Source: Cladopsammia gracilis | Lineage: Eukaryota; Cnidaria; Anthozoa; Scleractinia; Dendrophylliidae | NCBI GenBank assembly: GCA_022457155.1 | Contig: JAJGOT010000433.1 | Coordinates: forward strand, 505,501-569,500 | Length of the DNA stretch: 64,000 nucleotides | Reading direction: 5' to 3' | Shown here: positions 21,796-36,500 of the stretch, piece by piece | How the letters are laid out: each line of letters begins with the position of its first letter | How positions within the stretch are numbered: the stretch's first letter is position 1 | Program-made: the position numbers and the translations under genes | Notes under the pieces: generated by a model | What the model saw: the letters and a program-made list of their open reading frames with translations, nothing else | What the model was told of the DNA's origin: nothing | The model's database searches: none

Positions 21796-22061
21796 CGTAT
21801 GAAAAGCAAATCGAGGTGTGCTTACGGGTGACGTACGAATAGCCACTGCATTACAATTTACACTGCCGAAAGGAGTAATGACTGGAGTAATGAATGGACA
21901 GAAAAGGAACAGATTCCACCTTCAAAAGGCAATACACACAACTTCTCTGGGTAAACAGACAGTACAAGTGTTCTTTCACAGTTCAATTGATTTCACTACA
22001 AACTTGAACTGGTTATGTAACCACTGAACCATTTTCTCAGGCCTTCTTTCCCTGTAATAAA

Positions 22062-23030
22062 GCTACCATTTGCTAAATTGGATTTAGTGTTTACTGGATA
22101 CTTTATGCCTGTACACTCAATAACCTGTTTGTAGCTCATAGTCATTTGACCCTGTTACTAAGACCATATAATTTTAAACTAGCATGTAATAATTCTAGTC
22201 AACTCTTACTCATTATTGGGTGTGCCAGAGGCAGTTAGTTGGGGTGACCACCCCTGGGTCTCCTGCTTGATACTTATGTACTTGATATATTCGATTTGTC
22301 TGATTATTGGATTACAAGATAAGAATTCTGAAGAATTTTCCTAATAGGAGTCCCAATCATGACTATAGTGTATCCACATACTAGACAGATACTACAGCCA
22401 CAAACCTGCAGGGAGATGCGCTCTTGGCAACAAGGATCTCACTTCTGGTGATCTTCATAGCTAACTTCAAAACAGAACCCCAACTCATAGCATGTTGGAG
22501 CATCTCCTGAATCATCATCCTCCATGCAGGTGCAGTTCTTTTCCTCCCACACTTGCTATTTCCTTCAGTTCATTGATTTCATGACAGGTGGCCAAGAAAT
22601 CAAAATAATTTTGCATGAAATTGCCATTCTTGTGTATATTTTAATAGAGGCTAAAATGTATTTAATTAATTAAACTAAACAATATTTAAATATTGCACCA
22701 CTTCTCTAGCTTAGTTGTAAAAATTGATCATTTTTTTTTTAACAGACCCTTTAATAATCCCACATGTATATACCCAAGGGAGGTACAATGTAAATTGGCC
22801 ACAGGTGACCAACACCATTTACTGAGTGAGATCGCATTTAAATACTATCCCAAAATAGTACGCTCTTGGATGACGGTTTTTGTGATAAATTTTTATTTAG
22901 TTTTTGCCTACAAGTTATAAAGCGCACATTATGCAGATTATTGAATGTCACGCGCGCTGTCCGCCGTTGAGCCCCCAACAAACGCTTTGCGGTTTTACCA
23001 TGGGAGAGTGCGCAACATCGCTATGACACG
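22062..23030. other. Intergenic stretch before GOLGA5
   Basis: AT-rich with no supported gene. The block around 22940-23040 is more GC-rich and leads into the likely GOLGA5 promoter. Confidence 0.4.
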
Positions 23031-23038
23031 TCCGATGT

Positions 23039-23198
23039 AAACATGGCGGCCTTGGTTTTGTAGCAATTTCTTCAAAATAAAACTAACGACATTGTCCGAT
23101 ATTTTTCGAAAGGAAGTCATACGCTTTGAATGCACAAAGAAGGAGCTTCAGGAATGGGTATTTTTTAATTGCACAAGGAAAAGGTTTATTCTTCCAAG
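23039..23198 (+). promoter_or_regulatory. Probable GOLGA5 promoter and 5' untranslated exon
   Basis: The AACATGGCGGCC element (23039-23050) matches a YY1-type site typical of housekeeping promoters near the start of transcription. A strong donor, AAG followed by GTACGT, occurs at 23199. The acceptor TTGTTAG at 23751-23757 lies 12 bases before the ATG at 23770. The simplest model is a noncoding first exon ending at 23198. The transcription start itself is not visible. Confidence 0.42.
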
Positions 23199-23769
23199 GT
23201 ACGTCATAACTTAGCTCAGCTAAGGTCGAGGAGTTTCCGTATTTTTTGGATGCTTAGTATTAAGCTTAAATATCTATTTTCAAAATGGCCCCTGTTATCA
23301 GTATTTATGGAGAAACTAAACAATTCAGGTTCGTTTCCATTCATTGGTTGAAAATGCAAAGACTTGTTGAGTTGTTGTTATTTCAATCATCATGTTGATG
23401 TCGACGAAGGAACATTAAGCTTTATTAAATATTCAAACTCGAGTGCCTTTTAATTTTCGTTCCCTTCCGACGTTCTTTCCTTGTTTTGTACAGTTTATTC
23501 GATTTGGGTCATGGGTCATTTTAATTCTTCAGAGTATCAATTGGTCTTCTATACACCATTAAAATTTGTTGATAAAATTGTTACTTTAATAGTGGTGCAA
23601 ATTATCCTCAGATTGTGTCAACTATTTCAAGATTGAACTGTAATTTTGTATAAACCTTATTTATAACTGACAGCCGGTTTATTATTCTTTTATATGCTAA
23701 TCAGCTATCTTGTAAAAGTTCCCAATTCAGTACTCAATACATGTATATGCTTGTTAGATTCAACACAGC

Positions 23770-24506
23770 ATGTCGTGGTTTACTGAGCTTGCTGGTAAAG
23801 CAGAGTCACTTTTGGAGAAGGTTGACACTGTCGCTGCCACAGCACTGACAAAAGAGCAAGATAATCTTGAACCTGTTGGACTTAACAGAGGTGTTAGTGC
23901 AGGGGTTCCGACTGTGATGCCTGCTTCTACTCAGAGAACAACTTCTATACCATACAGCAGCCAACAGGCAAACATTTCAAGATCAACAAGTGAAGCTAGT
24001 GTCCTGGGTATGAATCACAGTATTTTTAATTTAAGGGCTTGGAACTTTTGATGCTCTTAGAATTTTGCTCAGAATCACACTATATTTGATAGAGGGTATT
24101 GCTTTCACAATAATTTACTGTTGTCAGAACCTGTGATTTCAAATGATATGCCCATACATGCAGTTATGGCTTCTGATTAATTGCATCTAGCAACGCAAGC
24201 AACTCTTGATTGCTTTGCTTTGTTCTGTTCAAAGGCAGCAGTGGGAGGCAGCATGGTCGAGTGGTTAGGGCGTCGGACTTGTAATCCGGAGGTCCCGGGT
24301 TCAAGTCCCGCTCTGACCACTTGCTGGAGTTGTTTCACGGCAGACCCGAGTTCAACTCCTCAACCACGCTTGTAAAATAGCCAACTGGTTTGCCTTCTGC
24401 CAGTTGGGATTTTTAAAATGTTATGTTCTATTTGAATATTTGTTTCTTTATTTAGTGTCCCCAATTAGTGCTCGCGCGCTAAATACCTTGACACTTAAAT
24501 AAAGTG

Positions 24507-24551
<45 letters not shown>

Positions 24552-27500
24552 AAAAAAGTAGTATTGAACTCCCTTTGCTTAAATTGCAAGCAAAATTCTT
24601 CAAAATTGTAGGTGTTGGTGAAGAAAAAACTATACAGCATTGTATTAATTTTGAAAACAAACCTTTATATCAAAATTGATGCTATTCCAAGCAAACAACA
24701 ACCAAAAATCATTAATGAGTCACTTGATTTGTCTTTTTCCACCAAATTATCTCTTTTTAAGAAGGCAAGAGTTGCCTGATAGCCAGTTATCTAGTACTTG
24801 AAATTACTGTACAGCAGTATCCAAAGTAATTATACATGGACTAAATGAGATAAGGGAAGAGGTTTCTGTTTGAGTTAATGTGATTTAGATTTAGCCATTG
24901 TTCGTGATATTTCATTGATGGCAGGATTACTGTATACTGTTAGTAAAGGGTTCTTTTTTACAGCTTTATTGGGCACTCTACAAATTTTGTTACACAAACA
25001 AACCAAAAAAGACAAATAAATAGATAAAATAATGATAATTTATACAACAAACAGGAAAGGCGCGAATGGGACACAGAGACCCTTGTGAAGTGCTTTTCCC
25101 GTTGGTTTGTACTGGCTCTAAAAATACTGGAAAGTTTTGGAATTTTTTTTTTTCAGGACTGGAATTAAGTTAATCCAGGTTATGGATAACTAAACAAAGT
25201 ATGTTTCTATTTCACTTACAAGATTGTGGACTTTAAATTTTTATTGAGTGTCTTTCTTTCAGGTGGCCCCACAGTTCCCATCAAGTCTCGTCTTCCTCCA
25301 TCTGGTACCAGAACACCCCCGAGGGTAACACGAACAGAAAACAAAAGTGATGATAAATTATTTGAATTCCTGAACAGCAACATTCCTGCTGCTAAAGAAA
25401 GAAAACCTGTCAAACCAAAGGCATCTGTGGAAAGCTTATCTGAAGTAGTTGTTAAACCCAGTGAAACTATGGAACTGACCCAAGGTGACTCCATAGATGG
25501 ACAACTTAATGAAGGTGAGGGAGCAGACTGATATTTGCTGCTTTTTTAAGTATAAAGTTAATCCTCCCATAAGTGACCACCCATTTTAATGAAACAGATA
25601 CCACGCAGCTCTTTAGAACCTCTAATTTCATTGGACCTGGCTATCATGCAGCTCTATTGTTTTCAAGGCTAGGGTCCATTTGTTGTGTTGTTTGTTCTAT
25701 TGTTTTCTCAGCAAATCAGAGAAGACCTTGTAAGAGCTATGTACTGCACCCCAAATGCAAAGCCAAGGGGTCACTTGCAAGAGGTCAGACCACAGGTGTC
25801 TGAATCATATGAACCTGTAGTAATTTCCATATACAAAGCACCTATTAGTGCAAAGTATTTTATCATATTGAAGTTTTGATGCAAATACAAGAGACTAAGT
25901 TTTTGTTTTATTTGACGTGTACTGTAACACGTTATTCAATTTGTATCTGTAGCGGCCTTGAAATATGGGCGAGTGCGTGGTGGCATATCAGAGGTTAATA
26001 ACAATAGAAACATTGAAATCAGCAACATTAAAAGAGGTCACGGTGGCTTACGAGAGGTGGACTCTTACGAGAGGTTTGGACTGAAGTGATTTGACTGGAA
26101 GAAATATTGGTATTTTGGAAAAGTGGTCACTTAAAAGGGGTGGTTGCTTATGAGAGGTAGTCACACAGGTTCAACTGTATGTTAATAATAACAATGTTTA
26201 TACAGGTAGCTCACTTCACCAAAGTGTAAATGCTAATGTTTGCAATGATTGATATGCAAGTAAACCATTATCATTATTATATTATGTTTGAAATAGTCCA
26301 AGATTTTTATTTCACTGGAAATTTCATTTGTTGCTATTATTCTTGTGACCAGGAATTATTCCAAAGAGTACTGACGAGGCCGACAAGATCACAGATATTT
26401 CCAATGGCCCCAGTTTGGAAGAGCCTCAATCACAAGACATGCCTCAACATGATGCCGTTGCAGTTCCTGTTAGCCATCACCACCCAGATGACCATCGTGT
26501 ATCCAACCTTGAACTAGAGAACACATTATTAAGAAAGGAAGTGGCTTCACTGAATGAAGAAATGGTATCTGTAGTGCAAAGGGCAAAAGAAGCTGAAAGA
26601 AGTAAGTTTGGAGAAATAGACTTTCAGTGCTGCTGAACTAGGGCCATAAGTTAACAGAGAATGACATTAGATAAAGCACTTTTGTGTCAGACACTGATTG
26701 CAAGCTTGACATATTTATTTTTCTTTTTTGTACATTGTTACATACTTTGAAAATGGATAATTATATACCAGGAGAAAGAGAGGATATTAGAGACCTTAAG
26801 ATTGAGGGTTTCCCCTTAAACCGCAAACCACAAACGTCGGCCAGCAGTTTACAGTTCGGAGTTCGCCGTATGAACATAATCTGGGCTTAAGATTGAGGGT
26901 TACGTTTTACCTATGCCTATTACCGGAGCCATCTAAGAAACAAAGTATACATTCATGGATATACATTCATGAATTCACATATCGTCAGTAACTGGCTTTT
27001 GTTTTACTTTATTTATCGTGGTTTAACCACAAAGTAATCCGACTGGCAAAACAGTGCCAACAACAAATAGCCGGCTGCCATGTTTGTTTTCATTCATTCG
27101 TTCGCTTCTATTTTAGCTGAAAAATCGTCTTCAAAATTACATTTCTGTAAAAAATAATTCGATAATTAATAAGCGAAAGAGTTCTAAAAAGTAGTATTTC
27201 CTCTCAAACGTGGGATTGTGATGTTTTAGGGTGCAAAAAACCTTGCGGTAAATCACTTACCTCTAGAGCGTGGTCTAGCCGTACAAACGTGAACCTCAAA
27301 CCGCAAACCTGACGGCAAGGCACTGGTCACGTGACTTCTTGACGTTCGCGGTTCGCGGGAAATGCTGAAAAACCTCGATCTTAAGGTCTCTATTGTCCAC
27401 ACACAGAGAATAACTTACTTTAATAACAAACTTACTTTTGTGTTCGGTGTGTATTATACCCCATTCATTGCATTTCTAGCTTGTTGGAATGTATCATTTC

Positions 27501-30500
27501 TTGATAAGATGAAAGAGATCATATGCCACAAGTATGGGAACAAAAAAAACATTCCTTCCGATAACTGATGGCTCAATCCATTCAGCCAACAAGGACTCAC
27601 AGAGAGCTGAGACATTTTATACTAGGTTCAACACTGTTGAAGCATCATTTAAGCTTGAAAAGAAATTACAAAATGAAGTGATAATATGGAGACATATTGG
27701 GAACAACATTGGGGAAGATATCGAGAACATGCATTTACAGTGTATGATCACTTTTATCTTGTCATTTCTTTTTTAGCTTACAATTCACCATCTTACATTA
27801 TATTTCATTTCTTGTTTTCAAGCAAGGTTAGTACATGGAAGCAACCTTTGGTCTCACTGCTACTCATAACACTATACACCAATATCACGTTAGCATGGCA
27901 TGAAAATATATTTAATTTAATGAGGAAAAGAGTCCAGTATCAAAATCAGCACATCAATATTAGTAAAACTGTAAAGTTTCGTAACGATTGCTCGTATACT
28001 GACGGAGATATGAGCTTTTGAAACTTAACTCTGGCCTATTTTTTACAAAGAAATGTATGGGAAAAACACGAAAACAAGGCTGGACGGGCATACATTTCTT
28101 TGTAAAAATGCTCAGTTTCAAAATTTCATATCTTCGTCAGTTTTCTAGCAATCTTTACAAAACTTTGTAGTTTTACTAATATCGATATGCTGAATTTGAT
28201 GCTGGACTCTTTTCCCCAATAAACCAAATATATTTTGTGCCATGCTAGCGTGATATTGGTCTATTCTACTGAGTTTTGTGTTAATATTGTCTTTCTTACC
28301 AATACCTGACAAACTTGTTGAGTCACTGGCTTTGCTTATGGGCTTATGTATGTAAACTGGTTATAAGGTTTTATTCACTCTTATCTCAGGAGTAAAAGAA
28401 ACTGAGAAGCATCTTCAAAGATCTCAGGTGCAGTTATTAGCTTCTGAAGACATCACCAGACAGCTGAGGATGAAAGAAGATGATTTTACTGAGGCTCTTA
28501 ATGCAAAGGACTCTCAACTGGCTGTATTACGTGTTAGGATACAGGAATCAGACCAAGAGCTACAAACCAAGCGCAAGCAAATTGATGAGTACCAGCTTGA
28601 AAGGGAAAGGTCAGAAATTCAATGTATATGGAAGTGAATTGGACGATTTTTTTAAATATCCATACCTATACAACAGATGGCTTTTTGGAATTCCGAGGGC
28701 AGGGGGGTCTTTGAACTGGAATTCTGAAGGGGGGTTCAGATCTGGGATTTCCAGTGGAGACATACAAGAGTGTGTTCCTTGAAAACTCTAATTTTTTGGA
28801 CTTTACTAGTTCATAAATGAAGCACAAAACTGACGACACTGCTGACAACTGCGGAAGCAGGATACAAATTGCACGAGCCGAAGCGGCTTGTGCAATTTGA
28901 TCTTTTTGAAAAACTCACTTGTGCAAATTAATACCAAATTGAACTCGAAACTGTATGATTCCCTATACATATCCGCAGTTATTATAAGTGATCATAAGAA
29001 TTAGCTGGTAATATCGTGGAGACTTGTAAAAAAGTTTGTTGGGTGCTCACAGTAAGGCGCGTCGCACTGTAAGATATCCAACAGGTGAAATTTTGTTCAT
29101 CACAGGCAGATAATTTTGGTAAAAAAAAAGAGAAAGAGTTATGCAGACACAGTTTTCAAGGCAGAAAAAATCGAGAAAACTCAGTCTAGGTGTTTTTTTC
29201 GTTTTCCGCCTATTGTTAGGGAGCTTACGCAACAAGGATAGCAACTCCAAGGAAAACGTCACTTGAAAAAAGGATTCGCACTATTTTAAACTACTTTGCA
29301 ATTGTTCCAATTTGTTTAATTTGTCTAATATGACTATCTAATTCTGCAAATTAAATCATAATTAAATTGCCAGTGCAAAGTCTCATACAAAGGTACTGGA
29401 TTATTTGTTAGTTTTTCATACTGTCCAGTTAACGGTTTATTTGGACAGGAGTCTAAATTAGCAAGTAATTTGGTCAATGTACATACTGTGGTTTAACATA
29501 CAATATAATCTGTCATTTATTGAACTGTTTGTTTTCAGTGATTTTTTTTTTTAATTTATTATTTTAGGTTACTACAGGATCATTCAGAGTCCACTGGAGT
29601 ACATAGTCATGCTTTGGATACATTGAAAGCCAAATTGGAAGAGGCAGAGAGAAAACTCAAGGTTGGCCAAGAGTCTCAAGGGAAAATGCAGGTCAGTGAC
29701 CTAGTAATAGTATAAATTGGACCGCATGGAGTACAATTTGGGGAGTATAAATGGGGCAAGTAATTCCAAAGCGGCCGAGTGTGTAGCACAAAAATTTGAG
29801 GTTAGAAAGTCTACCTGGACTTTTTTGTACTCGAAATGTCAAGGACATTTCCATCATTTTGAAAGCAGGAGGAAAACGGAAAAAAAGAACCCATTTAAGT
29901 GGACCTGATTGACATGCATGCAATGCATTGTAGGTGCCCAGTTGCAGCTATTCAATTACAAAAAGTTGTAATTGGATGTTATTGGACACTCATGTGACCA
30001 TGCACCAATTACATAAGTAAGAGGTGCGTGGATGACCAATCACAATCTAACATTTTGATATTGATACAATTAATATTTCAACAGTCTCTGAACTCGTAGC
30101 GAAGAATTCTACTATTATTAATAAACCCTGGATTGTCCTCAGGCTTCCTCACAGCTTCTTCCTGTTCTATATTTTCTTCAACTGTTGTATTTTTGTTTAT
30201 TGTGTGGTAATCTAAGCAAAACATACCTTAACCCACTGTGTGTATAAAATTAAAAACTCAAAATCTCACTCAAATAAAGCTGTGTAGAGTAGATGGACAT
30301 ACAGTTCATGATATCGGTACGTTAAAGGGGCAAAGTCGAGTGTTGTTGAGTGTATAGCGTAGCATTAAATGTTAAGGGTACAGGAAATGCTCAGCTGTTG
30401 CATTAGTAATTTAACAAGAATTGATTTTTATTTGTTTTTAGCAAGAGTCCATGGACAGGCAAAATAAACTGCAGGAAGAGCAAGAAGCAATGGCTGAGTC

Positions 30501-33500
30501 ACTGAAGAACATGCAGAAAAAACTTAATGAAGAAAAAAGTATCCCATATTAATGAAAATAGGAACCTTTGAAGAGACAGATTGCCTTGATACAGTATTTC
30601 CTGTTTTTTGAAATGTGTTGGGTATATCCGTGATAAAGACTAGGAATAGGCATCTTGTTGTTTTAGATCTTGGCTTGGTTATTGATTAGTTAATGCTAAT
30701 CTGGAAGGAAACATTTACCAAGGTTTGACATGTAGTTTGCAAGTTGCCAAGTTACTTTGAGTAAACTAAGTGAAATCCTTAGCTTTATCATAGATAAGAG
30801 CAGTGAGAATGCATCAGCGCTCAAAACTGCTAAATCAAATCTAGAAACTGTAAAGCAAGAACTGAAGGATTACAAGGACAAAGCAGCCAGGATTCTTCAG
30901 GTAATGATGTCCTTTTACAGTACTTCATTGCTTAAGAAGATTTTTCAACAGTCTAGTTTTTAGCATTAAAATTGTTTCTGAGTACTTTATTAGAAGCTAT
31001 GATGTGTGTAGCCTGCGAATACAGCCACCTCTATCGCTCCTGGCTACTAGGGGCACCCGAGACACACAGGAGCCGGATGGCTGTATTCACAGGCTATGAT
31101 CTGTGGGAGAGATGCATTAACATGTAATTTAAAGGCCCAGTGTCACCCATTCGGCTTTGCGGTCGTTTGTTTTTGTTTTCAAATGATGAGCTTTCCCACG
31201 TTTGGCTCTTTCGGGAATTTTCGACTGCGTTAAATTCAATCGTCGAGGCATTGGGCACGCAATGCATTTTGGGTGATACTGGGCCTTTGACATATTGTTA
31301 ATTGCTTGCTGCCCCTTCAGGCTAAAGACAAAGTGATAGCAAGCCTGCGTGATGGGAGTAAAGGAGAGGTTGCAAGTGGAATTAGTAGTTCAGAGTATGA
31401 GGAGGTTTGTCATGAAAGAGACATGTTAAAAGATGAGGTCAACCAGTTCAAGTACCGAATAGAGCAGCTCAAGGCTGATCTTCAGGTGACTATACTGTGC
31501 AATCTGATGGGTTATGGAGACACTGTCTATTTGAAAGTTATCATGTCATACCCCAAGTAGTCTAGTGTGGGTGTGGCAAAATGCTACCCATTAAATATTA
31601 CTGTATTTCTGTCTCTTGTACACTTCAAAACAAGCTTCCGATTATTCAATTTGCTAAGAAGTTGTTACAGCCATATTTGGAAAATCAAGATAAAAATATT
31701 AACCAATCAATTCGCTAGAACAACTTGCTTCCAATCTCGAGGGACTGAGAGGTTTCCAAATATGGTACTAAGCAAAAAAATTAATTATTAGGATGCTGTG
31801 AATGCGCGTTACACGTTTCAAACCACTTCTGGGTTTCTGATTTTACTGAATAAACGTCTCCCCTCATATAAACGCATCTCTCGAATTAATACCTCCATGA
31901 ACACACCATCATGATTATACAACTTTTTAAAAGGGAAATGTCACCTATTTGAGTATCACTTTGAAAACATCAAAAGAAACCTAACAAAAATAATGATCCA
32001 GTTTTGTTCAGTAACAATACTCTATCAGTGCACAGAAACTATCCATAATTGTTTTTGGCTGCAGATGGGAACGCATTGAAACTTGATAAAATTCACCAAT
32101 TTTTTCAAGTTCTCCCTGTGTGTCGCAACAACAACAACAACAATAAAAAACTAGTTATGGTTTGTTCTTTCTTTAACTAATCACTTGATATTTTCGTCTT
32201 GGTGTTCTAAGAGCAATTTCACGTTTGAGTAAAGGTACTTAGTTTAAATTTTGTGCTGTTTTGACAAAAACTCTATAAATTCCCTGTGACATTGCCCCGT
32301 CAGGTACCAGTCCTTTTTTCGTGAAAATGAAATTTGAACAAAAGTTTTAATCTGTCCCGCAGATTGTTTGGAATAGTGAATGCACACAGACTACTAGATT
32401 CTGAAATTATTGTCACTGAAACCCCCTTAGCAAGGGGAGTATCAAACAAAGTATTTTTTTTTTGTTTACAGACAACAATAACCCTTTAAAATCAGTTTAG
32501 GATTGAGAGGTTTCGCTTAACCCACCAACTCCTAAAAGTGTCCAAAATCAAAGTTCAAGAAAATCCAAAATTCATTTTGTAAAAAAGTGAAAAACAATAG
32601 GACCATGCAAAAGTGATGCCAAAGAGGTTTTATTTGAATGGTCACACCATATTGAAAACTTTAAAAATAACTTAAAAATTCATCAATATGAGATGATCAA
32701 ATGTAACAAGAAACTTACATTTTACTTTATATTCAAAACAGATGTAATTACCTCTAACTCACTTGAACTCATTACAAACCAGAAACATCGGCGGGCAGTA
32801 GCAAAACTTAGGGCAGGTAATCATAACCTAAGAATTGAAACTGGAAGACATTCCATCCCTAAACTCCCTGAGCATCTGAGAATCTGTCAATACTTCAGCT
32901 CAAATGAAGTTGAAAACGAAGCACACTTCATCTTATTTTGCAATAAATATGACACAATTAGAAATTCTCTGGTGGAAGATATCATTAGTAAATATCCCGA
33001 ATTCGATTATTTAAATGCTAATAACAAAATTGTTTTTCTCTTTAATAGCACCGATGCTTTCATTTGTAAAAGATTAGGTCAATTCATTTACGAAGCTTTT
33101 TCATTAAGAAATGAACCATTAGTTACAAGAATTGTAAATTAACCGATTTTGCTACTTTAATTTTGTACCTTTTTTTTGTTTTGTTTTTATATGCAATACC
33201 ATTTGTAATTGGGAACGCAAATAAACTGTTGTTGTCGTTGTAGTCCACAAATTCAAAAGTTAGAACTACATAACATGTCTCCAAACTCGACTCTGGGAGT
33301 GAACGGGTTAATAAAGAGGTTCAATTGATAATCGGCATTACCCTACAGCAAGAATTCTGAAGAATATTAATTATTTTATAACTGACTCACAGGAGTTGGA
33401 ACAACAACAGCAATCTGAAGCAGATCTTGCTCGGGAGAAAGTTGAGGAGTTAGAGAGTGTATTGGACGATGAAAAGAGAAAGAAAGAAGCTTGTGAACAG

Positions 33501-36500
33501 CAGATTCAACAACATCTTCAGGTTTGCAAAAATACTGCCGTGTATTTATTGTATGTGCAGGAAGAATTCAATCTAACTTCATTCTAGTGGTCGATACGCT
33601 CGACCCTTTTGCCCATCACTCTTTGCACAACGTTCTTCCTCCAAAAGAACGATTCATCTTGAAAATGTTTTGTGTATGCTTTATCTTGATGTTTTAGACC
33701 AGTTTAGATTGAAACAAGTTTGTACATTGTATTCTTCATTTCTCCTTATTGATTCTCGAGCGTCGCTTGACCTGACAGTTGCATGTTGTTTTGATTGACT
33801 TATGTTAAAATAGTTACAAACAGGAAACTTTAGTTTTAATACCTCAGGTTCTAATACTACAACTCCATTCTAGTTGAAAACCTTGTGTTCACAAAGTCTG
33901 TCTGGAATTTCAAGATCAGTTTCTCGAATGTATATGGAGTGAGAGTATGCATCAAACTAACAACAGCTTTTCCCTTCAGGACCTGCATTACGCCCAAGAT
34001 GAAGTACGAACAAACAAAACCAGCTTCATGAGCCAAATACAGGTATGTAAAACTGATCATCGTTCCATTGTTGCTGTATTTCTTTTCACTGGAATCCGTT
34101 TCAATACTGACAAGGCGTCTTATTTTGTTCTGCAGGAGCGAGAAAATGAAATTCAGAAATTGAGAAATCAGGTAAATGAATATCTAAAATTATCGAGGTT
34201 TGATATTGTCCCAGTGGAGATTTTCAATTAATAGGCTTTGTCACTAACAGTACCAAGCTAATTTGCATTTCACATTTGACTGGTTTTTATTGGCAATGAA
34301 AAAGTGGGCCAACACCGATCATAGGAATAAGATCATGTGGAACATAAGCGTTTTTCTTTGCTCTCAGTTATGCCATAGACGCCAGCCGGGCATGTAGGAA
34401 CTCTACCGTTATTTTGCTGTGTTGCCTTTTAAAGAAAACAGGAGACGCCTGCGCGAAGGTTTAAGATGCAATCATGATACGGATTGCTGCCTTCAACGAC
34501 ATATAATTACATTTTTATCAACTACAGTTGAACCTCTCTAATACGGATACCGAAGGGACAGAGCAAAGTGTCCGTATTATAGAAGTTAACAACGATGACT
34601 TCACTTTTAAGACACTCGTTTAACTGCATTTAAATTGATTAATAAACAGCATTTAGACACTGTTTATCAGTAGCGTACTACATTGTACATCTCAGCTGTA
34701 TACGTATTGCTGTTTTGAAACGAAACGAGCTACAACGCAATGCTGCATGTAAAAAAGTAATATAAAGTACAATTCTGAAAACGTTTTTCGATATTTGTTT
34801 GTAACCACAAACAGGAAATTGTAATACATACACAAACTACCATCACCTGATCACCGGAGTGTCCTTTATAAGGAGGTTAAGTTTATATGAATTTGCTCTC
34901 TGGGGCCGAGATTTAGTGTCCGTTGTCCGTATTAGAGAGGGTCCGTATTATAGATGTTTTTTTAAAGAAAATGTGTGAGAATTTTGTCGGGGACATAGGA
35001 AACTGTCCGTAATAGAGGTGTCCGTATGATTTTCGCATTTTTGTCTCAGACAAACACAGTGTTGCCTCTTGTCGGTATTATTGTTTGTCGGTATTAGTGC
35101 CGAATTGCTTTTTATACCTGTAAATCGGAGATCTCTGTTTTAAATTAGTCAGTAAGGGCTCCAAGGCTGTGGCTAGAGGCTGTAGAGCTCAAATGCAGAA
35201 TCGTCGATAAGTTACTTTGTCTCTTTGCTTCTCCTTGTGCTCGTTTATAATAATTTCATATTTGTAATGCTGGTGTGTTGCAAAGGATGCACTAAATTGC
35301 CATTTTCTTCCGTGTTACAACAGCTTGCAACCAAGGCTCTTACTTCTACAAGTGAAGAAGAATTAGAGAACCGCATAAGAGCACTGACGGAAAATCTTAT
35401 CCAGAAACAGACATTGATTGAAGCCTTAAGCACGGAGAAAAACTCTTTAGTCTTGCAGCTAGAGAGACTCGAGGTAACAATAGAAAAAAAATATTAATTG
35501 GGGTTTTTATTTATAATATTGCTTTAGAAAATTACCCCTTTTCTAACTGCGTTGAAGCCAAATTTTAGTAAGTAATTTGAAAACGTTTTAGTCTGGATAT
35601 CATCCAAATCATTATTAATGACATGTTTTCACTTCCGTTCGGAAATAAAAGCCAGAGTCGACTACTCCTACCAGGATACAGGCTTTTAGCCAGAAATTGA
35701 AAAGTGGCCGTCCAGACGACATTTTCCATCATAATCTTTTAAAGGATTAGGTGCACTTTTCATGAATTTCTTCAAAAAGTGGGCGTCCACAGGACGCCTG
35801 GACGCCCTGCTGGCTAAAAGCTTGCCAGGCTACCTTTCGGCCTGTGTCCAACCTCCTCTGCGAGATAATGTACATCAATCCTGTTTTCTTTTTTTAATTA
35901 TTTATGAGGCATTTATAAATGAATATGCTATTTAAATATCAATGGTTTTCACGTCGGCGCACGGCCATGTTGGGGAGTCTGAACAATGAAATTTGTATGC
36001 CTTGGGAATAAAACTCTATTTTCTATTGCTTCTGGCCACCAGCATGGCTGCCATACGTATTTTCAGACACTCTTACTGATCATGAGTATTGCTGCATTTC
36101 TATCATCGTATTTTGTTAAGGTTTAATGATTTGAGAAACAAAACATGAATGAATGGAAAAGAGGTCGCAACCAATTCCTTCCAGCGCGTTCTGTTTTGCA
36201 CCGCAAAAAAATTAACGGCACCCTTCTTGAATGCCAGATTATATACATTATCCTGTTTTCTTTTTTAAAAACACGAATTTTTTACGACGCATTCATAAAT
36301 GAATATGCCATCTGTAACCATACCGTATTTTCAGGTACTTACTGAGTACATTTCTATCGTTGTATTTTGTTCTAGTGACTATAGAAACAAAACATGAATG
36401 AATGGAACAGTGCCCTCCCGCGCGTTCTATTTTTACCGCAAAAGATAAGGCTCTTAAAAGTAATTAAACAACACCCTTCTTCAATTAACGCTTGGTTTCA

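Noticed and set aside
24250..24322. Functional tRNA-Thr gene
   Set aside because: Boxes and anticodon loop are good, but the acceptor stem does not pair and a SINE body with (ATT)n tail follows.
32693..33142. Host gene of 149 residues
   Set aside because: The sequence matches the C-terminal region of non-LTR retrotransposons and has lost a key Cys.
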